64,000 bases of DNA from JANNYA01 sp043754435 (lineage in GTDB: Bacteria; Pseudomonadota; Gammaproteobacteria; Xanthomonadales; SZUA-5): contig JAYUUS010000146.1 in the NCBI GenBank assembly GCA_043754435.1, positions 51,745 to 115,744 of the forward strand, written 5' to 3'. The notes under the pieces were generated by a model. That model had not been told where the DNA came from. It did no database searches and saw only the letters and a program-made list of their open reading frames with translations. A program made the position numbers and the translations under genes. Positions 50,728 through 61,053 of the stretch are shown piece after piece. The number at the start of each line of letters is the position of its first letter. Position 1 is the stretch's first letter.

Positions 50728-50922
50728 GATCGAGTCCGATGCGTTGGTGGCGCTAAAATAATGGCCGCATATGCTTCGGCAAATGGTAAATATTTGCTGC
50801 GCGCAGCGCTTTAAAAGCACCCAAGCCCGCAACGGATACCGATGCAACAAAAGCGTGGGACGTGCTTATACTTGCAACTGCCGTTCTGTCTCAAAAAATC
50901 TCATCGTTATTTGGAGCGTGTC

Positions 50923-51012
50923 ATGCGTACAGGTGCAGCGGATTTAGCGGGTCGCGCTGACTTAGGCCAGTCTTTTTCGGATGTTGTGTTTTTAGGCGAA
51001 ATGTTTTTGTGA
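50923..51012 (+). CDS. Upstream small ORF (29 aa) coupled to the PAS-GGDEF-EAL gene
   Basis: ATG 50923 has GGAG seven bases upstream and encodes MRTGAADLAGRADLGQSF, then SDVVFLGEMFL. Its TGA stop shares one base with ATG 51012 of the next gene (TGATG). The arrangement suggests translational coupling. The peptide has no family. A start at GTG 51009 for the large protein would make this only a chance frame. Confidence 0.35.
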   Translation: MRTGAADLAGRADLGQSFSDVVFLGEMFL

Positions 51013-53897
51013 TGACTGAGCGGGTGCCGCAGGCAATTGCACAGGGCGTCTTAATCCTCGACGCTGAGCAAAATATTGTCTCGGCGAATGACGCCTTCTG
51101 CCACATGAGCGGCTATAGCTATGCGGAAATACTGGCGCGCAGTTGCCGTTTTTCAGGCGCTCCTTTTTTAAGCGACCATTTTTTAGGTGCTAGTTTTTTA
51201 CAGGGGCCAGATACCGATCCCGCAACCTTAGCCGCGATTGCCACGGCATTAGAAAATGGCGCGGAATTTTGTGGCGAAATTCTAAATTATCGAAAAAGTG
51301 GCGCGCGCTTTTGGAACGAACTGACGATTGCCCCAGTGCGCGATGCTGCGGGCAAACTCACCCAATTTATCAGCGTCAGCCGTGATATCACCGAACGCAA
51401 GCAATTAGAGGCGCAGCTTGCCAGCTTAATGATCGAGCGCCAGCAGGCGCAAACGGAGCTGCAAAAAAGCGAGGCGCAGCTGGAGCAGGCCTTTGGCGCA
51501 TCGCCCATTGGCATGTCGCTGGTTGCTTTGGACGGACGCTTTTTGCGTGTCAACCAAGCGTTTTGCAAGATGTTGGGCTGGAGCGAAAGTGAACTGCTGG
51601 CGCGCGGTTTTCAAGCGATCACTTACGCGCAAGATATCTCGCCGGATTTGCAGCTAGTGCAGGAAATTATTGCGGGTATGCGGCAAAGCTATCAGATCGA
51701 AAAGCGCTACTTCCATAAAGACGGCCATCAGGTATGGGCGCAGCTCAACGTTTCTGTGGTGCTGGACAAACAGGGTGCAGCGCAATACTTTTTGTCGCAA
51801 ATTCAAGATATTACCGAAGCCAAAATAGCCGCTGAAGCACTGCGTTTAAGCGAACAAAACCTAAGCATAACGCTGCACTGCATGGGGGATGGCGTCATCG
51901 CCACCGACGCCAGCGGCTTGATTACGCGCATGAATGCCGTTGCAGAACGCCTTACCGGCTGGCCCTTGGCGCAGGCACTTGGCCGCGCGCTGCCCGAGGT
52001 GTTTCGTGTTTACGCCAACGCCCATACAACCGCGATTAATTCGCTCGATTCGGTACTGTATAGCGGCCAGCCGCTTGGGTTAACCAAACACATGATGCTG
52101 CGCACGCGCGACGATGCCGAGTTCCATATTTCGCACAGCGGTGCACCGATTAAAGACCTAGACGGGCAAATTGTCGGCGTAGTGTTGGTCTTTAGCGATG
52201 TCAGTGAAGCGTATCGCGTGCAGGCGACGCTGGAAACGACTGCTGAATTGCTTGAGCGCACCGGTGAAATGGCCAAAATCGGCGGCTGGGCGCTGGATTT
52301 GCGGACGATGGGCTTAATTTGGACGCTGGAAACCTACCGCATTCATGAGCATGACCCAGCTGCAACGATCACGCTGGAGCAGGCGATCCAATTTTATGCG
52401 CCTCATGCCCGGCTCGTTATTCGTAATGCGGTGCAGGCGGGCATGGATCACGGCAAATCGTGGGATATAGAATTACCATTGCGGACTGAAAAAGGCCGAA
52501 ATGTCTGGGTGCGCGCGCAAGGCATTGCGGTTATGGAGCAGGGCCGCGCGGTAAAGCTGCTGGGCGCATTTCAAGATATCACCCAGCATCGGAAAGATGT
52601 CGAGGAAATCCGTCGCTTAGCGTTCTATGATTTATTGACCGGCTTGCCGAACCGTCGACTTTTAATGGATCGCTTGCAGCAAGCGATGCTGACCTCGGCA
52701 CGCACCAGCCAGCATGGCGCGCTGATGTTTTTAGATCTCGATCACTTCAAGCTTTTGAACGACTCGCAGGGGCACGGCGTGGGGGATGTGCTGCTTGAGC
52801 AAGTCGCCAAGCGCTTGCAGTCGTGTGTAAGTGACGGCGACAGCGTGGCGCGCTTGGGCGGCGATGAGTTTGTCGTGCTGCTGGAAGCATTAAGCGCACA
52901 GGCGCACGAAGCCGCGACCCAGGCCGAACTGACCGCCAAGAAAATACTCGACGTATTCAGATACGCCTACGATCTGCGCGGGCATTTGTATGACAGCACG
53001 CCCAGCATCGGTATTGTGGTGTTTATGGGCGATGGCGAAGGCATTGAGGAGCTGCTCAAACGCGCCGATGTCGCGATGTATCAAGCCAAGTCGGCGGGGC
53101 GCAACACCGCGCGCTTTTTTGACCCCGCAATGCAGGCCGCTGTGGCGATGCATGAAGCGTTAGAGAAAGATTTGCGCCGGGCGCTTGCCGCACAAGAATT
53201 TGTTTTGCACTACCAAATCCAGATCGACCGCGCTGGCCGTGCGATTGGTGCAGAAGCGCTGGTGCGCTGGAACCACCCGACGCGCGGCATGATCGCGCCG
53301 GCACATTTTGTACCGCTGGCTGAAGCCACAGGCTTGGTGCTGCCACTGGGCCAGTGGGTGCTGGAAACCGCGTGTGCGCAATTAGGGCTGTGGGCGCATG
53401 ACCCGAAGCGGGCGCAATGGAGTATTGCCGTCAATGTCAGCGCCTCACAATTTGCACAGAGCGATTTTGTCGCCCATATTGCCCATGCGCTCCGCAGTAG
53501 CGGTGCCACGGCTGCGCTGCTCAAGCTAGAGCTTACCGAAAGCACTTTGCTGGATGATGTTGCGGACGTCATCGTCAAAATGAACGCGATTAAAGCTTTC
53601 GACGTCGGCTTTTCGCTGGATGATTTCGGCACCGGCTATTCGTCGCTGTCGTATCTCAAACGCTTACCGCTAGAGCAGCTAAAAATTGACCAATCTTTTG
53701 TGCGCGACCTGCTGACCGACCCCAACGACACCATGATCGCGCGCACCATCGTCGCACTCGGCCACAGCTTAGGCTTACGCGTGATCGCCGAAGGCGTAGA
53801 AACCGTCGGTCAATATGAGCTACTCGCCAATATGGGATGCGATGCGTTTCAAGGGCATTATTTTGGTTATCCGATGGCGGCGGAGCAATTAGGTTAA
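51012..53897 (+). CDS. Four-PAS GGDEF-EAL protein (c-di-GMP turnover)
   Basis: A 961-aa cytoplasmic protein with PAS domains in series: PAS1 (VPQAIAQGVLILDAEQNIVSANDAF), PAS2 (SPIGMSLVALDGRFLRVNQAFC), PAS3 (GDGVIATDASGLITRMNAVAERLTG) and PAS4 at about 415-525. GGDEF follows (residues 616-620, ARLGGDEFVVLLEAL), then EAL (748-750, AEALVRWNHPTRG; also DDFGTGYSSLSYLKRLPL and AEGVET). Both catalytic motifs are intact, so it can in principle make and break c-di-GMP. PAS1-2 are followed by PAC motifs (ISVSRDITERKQ, LSQIQDITEAK). It has no membrane anchor, so it senses a cytoplasmic signal. It faces the yehI-like gene, convergent. Confidence 0.93.
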   Translation: MTERVPQAIAQGVLILDAEQNIVSANDAFCHMSGYSYAEILARSCRFSGAPFLSDHFLGASFLQGPDTDPATLAAIATALENGAEFCGEILNYRKSGARFWNELTIAPVRDAAGKLTQFISVSRDITERKQLEAQLASLMIERQQAQTELQKSEAQLEQAFGASPIGMSLVALDGRFLRVNQAFCKMLGWSESELLARGFQAITYAQDISPDLQLVQEIIAGMRQSYQIEKRYFHKDGHQVWAQLNVSVVLDKQGAAQYFLSQIQDITEAKIAAEALRLSEQNLSITLHCMGDGVIATDASGLITRMNAVAERLTGWPLAQALGRALPEVFRVYANAHTTAINSLDSVLYSGQPLGLTKHMMLRTRDDAEFHISHSGAPIKDLDGQIVGVVLVFSDVSEAYRVQATLETTAELLERTGEMAKIGGWALDLRTMGLIWTLETYRIHEHDPAATITLEQAIQFYAPHARLVIRNAVQAGMDHGKSWDIELPLRTEKGRNVWVRAQGIAVMEQGRAVKLLGAFQDITQHRKDVEEIRRLAFYDLLTGLPNRRLLMDRLQQAMLTSARTSQHGALMFLDLDHFKLLNDSQGHGVGDVLLEQVAKRLQSCVSDGDSVARLGGDEFVVLLEALSAQAHEAATQAELTAKKILDVFRYAYDLRGHLYDSTPSIGIVVFMGDGEGIEELLKRADVAMYQAKSAGRNTARFFDPAMQAAVAMHEALEKDLRRALAAQEFVLHYQIQIDRAGRAIGAEALVRWNHPTRGMIAPAHFVPLAEATGLVLPLGQWVLETACAQLGLWAHDPKRAQWSIAVNVSASQFAQSDFVAHIAHALRSSGATAALLKLELTESTLLDDVADVIVKMNAIKAFDVGFSLDDFGTGYSSLSYLKRLPLEQLKIDQSFVRDLLTDPNDTMIARTIVALGHSLGLRVIAEGVETVGQYELLANMGCDAFQGHYFGYPMAAEQLG

Positions 53898-53940
53898 GCC
53901 GCGCAGGTTTGAGCCTAGAGGCAAACCAACTCAAACAACA

Positions 53941-56900
53941 TCAGTCCGGCAAAACCGCCAGCCGATCCAAATCGCGGAGCAGCTCGCTCAGTGCGACGGC
54001 GCTTAACTCGCTAAAGCTGCGTTCGCCGTTTTTGTCCCAGTTGCTATTGCGCTTGCGCAGCGTCAGTTCGGTCAAGGCCTGTTTCGGCTCGTAGCTGGCA
54101 TCACCCGCATTTAAACCGGGATCGAGGCCGATTTGGGCTTGCAAATCGTTTGCTAGATCTTTTTCAAACCAGCCGATCCAGCCGCCATCTTGCGCACCAC
54201 CGTTGCGCCAGCCACGATGCGCCAAGCCATAAACGCTGCCGGATGCCACGCGTTTGCCTTTGTAGCGATCAAGCGACACGCGCGCGCGCTCAGCCTCATC
54301 AAGCGTGTAAACCTCACGACCTAGCTGGGTGAAGGGTTGAATGATCTCGTAGTCAGCAAATATTTGAGCAAAGCTGGCGACCACATCCGTTGGCAGATGC
54401 AGCCGGTGCGGCAGCGTGATTTCACTCTCCGCCGGGATGCTAAACGTGCTGTCATCGGCACCGGCGTAAGTGGCATCTTCGGCGACGCGAAAGGCGCTGA
54501 GTGCGCCGTTTGCACCGACTGCAGCCCAGCACAGGCGACGCACTAAATGGCGCAGCAGGGGGTGGCGCACAAAAAATTGCTCAAATACCGCGAGCGGCCA
54601 ACGCCGGTCAGTGCACATCGCAAGTTCCAGGCGCAGAACTTGATTCGATGCGATCGTCTTGACGTCTTTTTTCAAGCCTTTCCAGCGTTCGCTCGCGGCA
54701 TTGGCTTTCTCAGCGTCATCCGATTTGATCGGCTTGGGCAAGTCTTTCAGGCGTGCGCCGCTGCTGTCCATTGCAATTGGGCGCAGTGCTTCATCGAATC
54801 CGACGGTGAAATGACGCGGGCCAAAGTCAAGTTGGCAGGTGCCGGATTCATCTAAATCAAAATCCGGCACTAAGCGATCCGCCAGTTCTTCTGGCGTCAG
54901 CCCGCGCGTGTCCGCAATCGCCTGAATTTTTTCGACGGCGCGTTCTTGCAGGCCCTTAAATTTCGACTTTTGCGCAATGCCATTGAGCTGCATCAGCGCA
55001 TAGTCACTGCCGATGGCGGCCAATACATCCAAGCCCGTCACGGCGCGCGCATGCTGGGATTCCCCGGGCCAAGCGCGAATAAGCGGCGTGAGTTGACGCA
55101 CGCAGGTATCACCGCCGAGCAAGCCGACTGCGGTAAATGCCCAGTTTTCCTTACTCGGTGCGCCTGACTGAAGCCACGCCTGAAATAAATCCCAGGCAAA
55201 AGCATCCAGTGATTCCGCCGTGCAGACGGCTTTGACAAGTTCTATGCCCGCATAAGTGTCGTCTAAGCTAGAGACCTGCAGCATGGTGCCCAGCGCGCTG
55301 AGCGCCACCAAGGGCAGGGCATTGCCGTTTAACAGCCGTGGCCTGCTAAAGCCAGCGGGAATAAAAAAGCTGGGGAAAGGACGCGGCTTTTGCGGCAGTG
55401 CTGCCAGCGGGTCTGCGGCGAAAATGGCGGCTAACAGGGAGCTGCCCGCAGCACCGTAATGCTGCGCACCTGCCTGCATGCGCACGCCGTCGCTATTTTG
55501 CCGCAGCCAGTGCAGAGCATATTCCGCCACCACTTTAGCTTTCGGCGCGCCGGTTTGGGTTTCCATCAGCAAAACCATCGTGCTCAATTCGGTGTGGGTT
55601 TTGAGCCACAGCCCGGCAGCAGCGCGTAGTTTTTTGCGGGTATGCAACAGCGTTGCCATGCGTATTACCAATTCAGGGGCCGCGACTACCAAGGCACTTG
55701 CCAAGACACTTGGACTTAATTCAAGGTTGTGCAACAAGCCCGGCAGAGCATCTAGTTCGTGTAGAGCCAAAACCCCCTTTTCGCCGCTGTCAGTGTTCCA
55801 GTAACCACCTGCAAAACCCAGCGTATTCCAAACAACCAAGCGCGCTGCAGGTGCTAATGCTGCCAATTGCGCGATATCATGGTAAGTCGGGCCAATGTTT
55901 TTACGTTTAAGATATTCGGCAAAAGTAGGTAGCTGCGTTGTCAAATTTTCCAGCGTGGCGGCGGCTAGAATGGCGCGGCCTTCCTGGCCCACACCGTAGT
56001 GTTGCAGCGTCGTTCCCGCTTGCGCGAGTTGGCTTTTGCCTTCGGGTTCTTGGGTGAGCGCATTGGGCAAGTGCTGAGCCCATTGCGCTTGCTGGCCTGT
56101 TTGCCAAACCATGCGTGCGCTAGGCAAAGCCATGCTAGGCAGCAGCGGGCGCACAATTTTAGGCGCAGCTTTTAGCCAGGGTGGGTCGGTCAACACGCTG
56201 GGCAGTTCATCTGGGGCTGCCTCAACCAGCGTACTGGCATCCCCGCGCAAGCGTTCAAAAAGGCTGGTGGCGGCGGCATCAAGCATTGCCAAGAGCGCAT
56301 CGTGCTGCTCGGCGGTGCCGGCAATCCAGCGTTTGCAAAGCGGCTCCAACTGCTTTTTCTTAACCACACTCAATTCTTCCAGTGCGCCCGCTAGCGCCAA
56401 AAGTGGATTGCTTTCAAAGCAGCGGTCAATGGTTGCCTGTACCGCCTTGTCCTCCATGCGCGCCAACAGCGCTCGGGTTGCCGCGCGTGAGTTGAGGGCG
56501 CCGATGACCTCGGCAAGCTTGCGCTTCGCATCACTGTTACTTTGGGCGTCGATGAGCTTTACTAGCATGGGCAAAGCGGCATCACCGAAATGCCAAGCGA
56601 CATTGATGGCAAACACGCGAATAGGATCAATGTAATAGCTCCGCTCGGAAATCCGCGCAAACACTAATTCTGCTTGTGCCAAGCTCATTAGTGCTTGAGC
56701 AAGTTCATGGCCATGCAAATACTCCTTGGACAGCTGCTGCATCGCTGCAATGGCCTCTTGCACGAGCGTGGCATCGGTGTTGAATATTGTGCCCAGCGCA
56801 TAGCGCACCGGGTCAGACTTGCCGTAGACAGCTATGCTTTGGCGCAACGCTTGATACTCAGCCTCCGGGACCGCAGCGAGCGCCGCCGCAAGCTGCGGGC

Positions 56901-57690
56901 AGCGCGCCAGCAGTTGGCAGGCCAATCTTGGTGAGACATCAGCATGCACATCCCGAATCACGCTGAGCAACGCCTCCAATACAAAAGCCGGGCCGTGTTG
57001 CGCCAGCGCAAATTCAATCAGTGCGCAATTGCCATGGTTGATCCAGCGCATACATCCGTGTGCAATCGCCGCATGCCAAATGGCGCGGTCCTGACTCTGC
57101 AAGTTGGGCGCAGTAAATACGTCACTTGGCGGCATCAACGCCTTAAAAAATGCCTCTAATTTTGGGTCATTACGAATCAACCAGTCAAGATTGTAGTCTT
57201 TCTCAGTCAATGCGAGGGCAGCCTTTAACAAAGTGGGCAAGTCTTTGACCGGCGCTTTCCACGCCAAGCCACGCTGCGCATAAAACAGCTTCTTCAAAGC
57301 GGGCAGCATTTGAAAACCGGTGCTTGCTGCGGCTAAGTCTGGTGCGGCTACCCCCGGCGTGCTTGCCGGTGCAGATTCAGCCACAACAGCAGCTGGCTTC
57401 GCAGTAATTTTTGCGGCTTTTGGCGCTTTTGGCGCTGCGGGGGCTGGAACGACCGCGCTAATCGCGACCGGTGCCAATGCGCTCGCACCCACTTCGGTAT
57501 AGCCTTTACCGGTTTTTTCTTTAATCAGCTTATCGACTTCAAGCTGTGCCTTCGCGGCATCCGCTGCGCTCTTGCTCAAGCTTTGCCCAGCCGTGCCTAG
57601 CCTGCCGTAACGCACGCTATAGTTTGCGGCATCGACTTCCACTTCCCAGAATTTTGCTGCGGTGCCTTCGATAAGTTCAAACCTGCGCAT
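53941..57690 (-). CDS. WGR and DUF4132 protein (YehI-like)
   Basis: A 1249-aa cytoplasmic protein. The N-terminal WGR domain (about 1-65) reads MRRFELIEGTAAKFWEVEV and VRYGRLGTAGQSLSKSAADA. A Pro/Ala-rich linker follows, then long HEAT-like helical repeats. The C-terminal DUF4132 region contains LGREVYTLDEAERARVSLDR and the WRNGGAQDGGWIGWFEKDLA block. Domain order and length equal E. coli YehI (once called MolR). ATG 57690 follows AAAGGAAG; the longer frame starts at TTG. WGR domains bind DNA ends or nucleic acid in PARP enzymes. It is the last gene of the AAA-DUF5682-VWA-SWIM operon. Confidence 0.88.
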   Translation of the reverse strand: MRRFELIEGTAAKFWEVEVDAANYSVRYGRLGTAGQSLSKSAADAAKAQLEVDKLIKEKTGKGYTEVGASALAPVAISAVVPAPAAPKAPKAAKITAKPAAVVAESAPASTPGVAAPDLAAASTGFQMLPALKKLFYAQRGLAWKAPVKDLPTLLKAALALTEKDYNLDWLIRNDPKLEAFFKALMPPSDVFTAPNLQSQDRAIWHAAIAHGCMRWINHGNCALIEFALAQHGPAFVLEALLSVIRDVHADVSPRLACQLLARCPQLAAALAAVPEAEYQALRQSIAVYGKSDPVRYALGTIFNTDATLVQEAIAAMQQLSKEYLHGHELAQALMSLAQAELVFARISERSYYIDPIRVFAINVAWHFGDAALPMLVKLIDAQSNSDAKRKLAEVIGALNSRAATRALLARMEDKAVQATIDRCFESNPLLALAGALEELSVVKKKQLEPLCKRWIAGTAEQHDALLAMLDAAATSLFERLRGDASTLVEAAPDELPSVLTDPPWLKAAPKIVRPLLPSMALPSARMVWQTGQQAQWAQHLPNALTQEPEGKSQLAQAGTTLQHYGVGQEGRAILAAATLENLTTQLPTFAEYLKRKNIGPTYHDIAQLAALAPAARLVVWNTLGFAGGYWNTDSGEKGVLALHELDALPGLLHNLELSPSVLASALVVAAPELVIRMATLLHTRKKLRAAAGLWLKTHTELSTMVLLMETQTGAPKAKVVAEYALHWLRQNSDGVRMQAGAQHYGAAGSSLLAAIFAADPLAALPQKPRPFPSFFIPAGFSRPRLLNGNALPLVALSALGTMLQVSSLDDTYAGIELVKAVCTAESLDAFAWDLFQAWLQSGAPSKENWAFTAVGLLGGDTCVRQLTPLIRAWPGESQHARAVTGLDVLAAIGSDYALMQLNGIAQKSKFKGLQERAVEKIQAIADTRGLTPEELADRLVPDFDLDESGTCQLDFGPRHFTVGFDEALRPIAMDSSGARLKDLPKPIKSDDAEKANAASERWKGLKKDVKTIASNQVLRLELAMCTDRRWPLAVFEQFFVRHPLLRHLVRRLCWAAVGANGALSAFRVAEDATYAGADDSTFSIPAESEITLPHRLHLPTDVVASFAQIFADYEIIQPFTQLGREVYTLDEAERARVSLDRYKGKRVASGSVYGLAHRGWRNGGAQDGGWIGWFEKDLANDLQAQIGLDPGLNAGDASYEPKQALTELTLRKRNSNWDKNGERSFSELSAVALSELLRDLDRLAVLPD

Positions 57691-57724
57691 TGCTGCTTCC
57701 TTTTTCAATTCAAAATAATTCTAG

Positions 57725-59917
57725 CTATAAAATGCTGGATTCCACCCGCGCGTGCTGCGCCAAAGTCGTCCAAATAAGCAGATTGCGAATCGCTAGAGCC
57801 ACCGAAAGATCCACGGAATTTGCTTGATCTGGCGCTGCGCCGGTGCCGGTGCCGGGGTCTGTGTCAGGGTCGGCTAATGTCAACGCCTCCACTAACTGTG
57901 TCATCAAATCAGAGGCCCGCAGCAATCCAACCGCGCGGCAGCGGCGCGCGGTCTCTGTGAAGCGCAGTCGCGCTGCGCCCGAAAAGCGCTTAAGCCCATC
58001 GCGCAGCAGATCCATCACACACTCATCTATTTCCAGCAAAGCCTGGCTCAGCGCATCCTCTGCACCTCCAGAGCTACCCAGCAGCACTTGCGCTAGGGCG
58101 CCGGTTTTGGGCATTAGATCGGGCACGCTGAGCTGGTAGGTCGCACCGTCTTGTTGGCTGATGGCCCAAGGCTCCAGTATGCATTCGCCGTGTTCTAGCC
58201 GCACTCGGCCCGCGACAAACCGTATTGCTGCGCTAGCGTAGAGCGCCGCCAAGCTGTCCAACGCGCCCGGAGCGCCAGCATTATATTCGCGCGCTAGCCG
58301 CCAGCTTGCGCCGCTTGTGTCAACCGCACTGGCGCACAGGGTTTGGCTGGCGGCGTCATAAAAAACTGAGTGGATTGCCGTGACTGCCAGCACATGAAAG
58401 TGCTGCAATACCAGCCTAGGTGCTAGCTCCGGCGGTAAGCTGCGCGCGCGCTGCGCTAAATAAGCAGCTTGGGCTTGGATCAATAGCGGTGCTTTCAGCA
58501 TTGACCAATCGCCATTGTGCGCATTAATTGCGGCTTTGCCGGCAAAGCTCTGGCCCAGTTTTAGCTCGCCATTCGCGCGCCGTTTGGCGGTACTGGTAAT
58601 CAGACTACCCTGCGCCAAGCTGCTCAGCCGCAGGGTCGAAACGCGCTGGCTTTCCAGCCCCGCCCGCTCGCTTTGCGCGCTATCCGCTGGCCGCTGCCAA
58701 CTTTTTGGCAGCACCATCAGCGTCTGCGTGTCAACATCGACCACGACTAGCGTCGCATGGCGTTCTGTGCCGTCGCTGTGTACCCGCATGCCGAGTGAAA
58801 TCAGCGACAAACGATCCAGCGCGCTTTCCATCGGTTCGTTTAGCCCTAAAACGGCTGCGGCCGAGGGCGCAGCGGCGCTTGCTTGTGCTACCGCGCTCTG
58901 CGCTACTTGAGCACTTCTATTGGACGTGTCGGCTGACTCAGTGAAAGGCTCAGCGCTCAATTGCGCAATCCCTACCCGCAAGCTGAGTTCGCGCAGCAGT
59001 GCCAAGCCATCGCCATAGCTAAACGCTGCGCTGCGGGACATATAGCTTGCAAACCAGGCTTCGAGTGCCGCAAGTGCAAGCACCAGCCACGTTGCGCCCA
59101 GCGTTTTTGCCGCAGCCTGAGCGCGATTGAGCAGCACTGCACAAGACTCCGCTGCGCCATAAGCCAAGCCTTCGGCCAGCAGCGCATGCTGTAACTGCGT
59201 GATGACATCTAACGCATGCACGGCCGTGACGCTTAAGGCGCGCTGCGCGCCCAACTCGACGCGCGCGCTACCGTGTTTAAGCCCGGCCAGCAGCGCGCTG
59301 CGAATCGCCATCGCGCCTAAGGCAATATGTTCGCAGTACTGCTGCGCCATGCAATCGCAGCGCGCCACCGCTAAGTCCGCACCCGCATAAAAGCGCGCAC
59401 TGGCGTGCGGCAGTCGGGCGCTGTAGATCGAAGTGGCAGCGGTAGCGCTGATTTCGACGTCGATGCTTATCGGGCGCAGTAGCGCGTTTTGCACCTGTTT
59501 CCAGACGCCGCTGGCGAGTGCGCTTTGCAGCTGCGCATCGCTTAACTCGGCAAAGCTGGGGAATTTAGGGCTCGCCGCGATTTCTGAGGTAGGGTGTTCG
59601 CTTGATGCTGCCTGAGACTGCTCGGCGCGGTAGTGCAAAATGGCGGCGATTCGGTGCCGACATACCGGTGCACCACAGCTGCACTTGGAATCTTTTAAGC
59701 CTGCAGTGGCGGCAAATTCGGTCACCACGGCATCAGGAAAACTCGCCGTTAGCGTGCCATCGCTGGTTAACTGTAATCTGGGCACATAGCCCGCTTCAAG
59801 CTCCCGCTGCGCGCGCTTGAGCAGGCCTACGTTAGCCAGCTGCGCCAGCGCTTCCGGGCTAAGCCGCATGAGGTCTGTGCGCACTATCTCGCGCCCTGTA
59901 ATTTTTCGCTGAACCAA
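57725..59917 (-). CDS. SWIM zinc-finger protein (YehQ-like)
   Basis: A 730-aa protein with two SWIM-type zinc-binding sites, SKCSCGAPVCRHRIAAIL and CDCMAQQYCEHIALG (CxC...CxH), in the first 210 residues, and a long, mostly helical remainder with Ser/Ala-rich stretches. SWIM fingers bind DNA or protein. It corresponds to YehQ. The annotated start 59917 overlaps the VWA gene by 34 bases; ATG 59869 (MRLSPEALAQLANV) is an equally good start. The fourth gene in the operon. Confidence 0.82.
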   Translation of the reverse strand: MVQRKITGREIVRTDLMRLSPEALAQLANVGLLKRAQRELEAGYVPRLQLTSDGTLTASFPDAVVTEFAATAGLKDSKCSCGAPVCRHRIAAILHYRAEQSQAASSEHPTSEIAASPKFPSFAELSDAQLQSALASGVWKQVQNALLRPISIDVEISATAATSIYSARLPHASARFYAGADLAVARCDCMAQQYCEHIALGAMAIRSALLAGLKHGSARVELGAQRALSVTAVHALDVITQLQHALLAEGLAYGAAESCAVLLNRAQAAAKTLGATWLVLALAALEAWFASYMSRSAAFSYGDGLALLRELSLRVGIAQLSAEPFTESADTSNRSAQVAQSAVAQASAAAPSAAAVLGLNEPMESALDRLSLISLGMRVHSDGTERHATLVVVDVDTQTLMVLPKSWQRPADSAQSERAGLESQRVSTLRLSSLAQGSLITSTAKRRANGELKLGQSFAGKAAINAHNGDWSMLKAPLLIQAQAAYLAQRARSLPPELAPRLVLQHFHVLAVTAIHSVFYDAASQTLCASAVDTSGASWRLAREYNAGAPGALDSLAALYASAAIRFVAGRVRLEHGECILEPWAISQQDGATYQLSVPDLMPKTGALAQVLLGSSGGAEDALSQALLEIDECVMDLLRDGLKRFSGAARLRFTETARRCRAVGLLRASDLMTQLVEALTLADPDTDPGTGTGAAPDQANSVDLSVALAIRNLLIWTTLAQHARVESSIL

Positions 59918-61053
59918 CCGGCTAATTGGCCGGGCGTCATCGCGCCGACTTCGGCACCGGCGTCCACCATTTGCTGTGCGGTTTCACGGTCAAACTGCGG
60001 CACGGCGGCGCTATCGAGCGCGGCAAGCCCGAGTACTTTGGTGCCTTGGGCAACCAACTCTTTGATAATGCGCAGCATCGCGTGATTCGAGCCGCCTTCA
60101 TAGAAATCGCTGACCAGTATCATGATGGCGCGGCGCGGCGCTTCGATCAAATCCGCGCCGTAGCGCAGGGCTTTTTGGATATCCGTGCCGCCGCCGAGCT
60201 GCACTTTCATCAGCAGCTCAACCGGATCGGCCGCCTCCGCGCTGAGGTCAACCACGGCGGTATCAAAGGCGACCAGATGCGAGCTAACGCCCGGCAAGCC
60301 ACGCAGGCAGGACGCGGTTACGGCGGAATGGATGACGCTGGAAAGCATGCTGCCGGATTGATCCACCAGTAAGATGATCTGCCAGCGCTCCAAATGCCGG
60401 GTGCTGCGGCTGTTGAAAAGCGCGCGCTCAATCAATAGCGTTTTAGAGGCGGGCTGATAATTTTTGAGGTTGGCGCGCAGCGTGGCGGCGGCATCAAAGT
60501 TGCGGGCATTAGCAAAGCGCGTCAGCTGGCGGCGATTGCGCACGCCGGAAAAAGCCTGACGCAGCTGCACCGCAAGCGCTTCCATGAGCTGACGCACCAC
60601 TTCTGCGACCAGCGCCCGCGCCATCTGCAGCACTTCCGGGTTCATCAGGTGCTTGGTGCGCAACACCGCCTCCAGCAGCGCTTGCGAGGGTTTAACGCGG
60701 CTGAGCACCTCTTTACTGGTGACTAACTCATTGATTTGATAGCGCTCGACCGGATCGCGCTCGATGCGCTCGATGGTTTCCATGGGAAACAGCCGGTGCA
60801 CTTGATTGATCCATTCGGGTACGCTGAGCGCACTCGGGCTCAAATCGCCCTCGCGGCTGCCGTCATTGCTCAAAACTTCGCGGCCATCTGCGCTATTTTC
60901 GCGGCCATACAGCCACTCCAACGCTTGATCCATCGCCTGAGCATCCGCGCCCAGCGCCGCCGCACCGCCCGTACTCAGCGCGGCTTCGCTGGCTTGTCCA
61001 AGCAGTAAGCGCCAGCGTTCGCGCGCAAGTAAGTCTGGAAGAGCTACCGCCAC
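59884..61053 (-). CDS. VWA-domain protein (YehP-like)
   Basis: A 389-aa protein whose C-terminal half is a von Willebrand A domain with an intact MIDAS site: LLVDQSGSMLSSVI (DxSGS), the Thr-bearing LGGGTDIQKAL and ILVSDFYEGGSNHAML. VWA proteins act with MoxR-type AAA+ ATPases as substrate adaptors. It starts at GTG 61053, ten bases inside the DUF5682 gene, so it is translationally coupled. It corresponds to YehP. Confidence 0.88.
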   Translation of the reverse strand: MAVALPDLLARERWRLLLGQASEAALSTGGAAALGADAQAMDQALEWLYGRENSADGREVLSNDGSREGDLSPSALSVPEWINQVHRLFPMETIERIERDPVERYQINELVTSKEVLSRVKPSQALLEAVLRTKHLMNPEVLQMARALVAEVVRQLMEALAVQLRQAFSGVRNRRQLTRFANARNFDAAATLRANLKNYQPASKTLLIERALFNSRSTRHLERWQIILLVDQSGSMLSSVIHSAVTASCLRGLPGVSSHLVAFDTAVVDLSAEAADPVELLMKVQLGGGTDIQKALRYGADLIEAPRRAIMILVSDFYEGGSNHAMLRIIKELVAQGTKVLGLAALDSAAVPQFDRETAQQMVDAGAEVGAMTPGQLAGWFSEKLQGAR

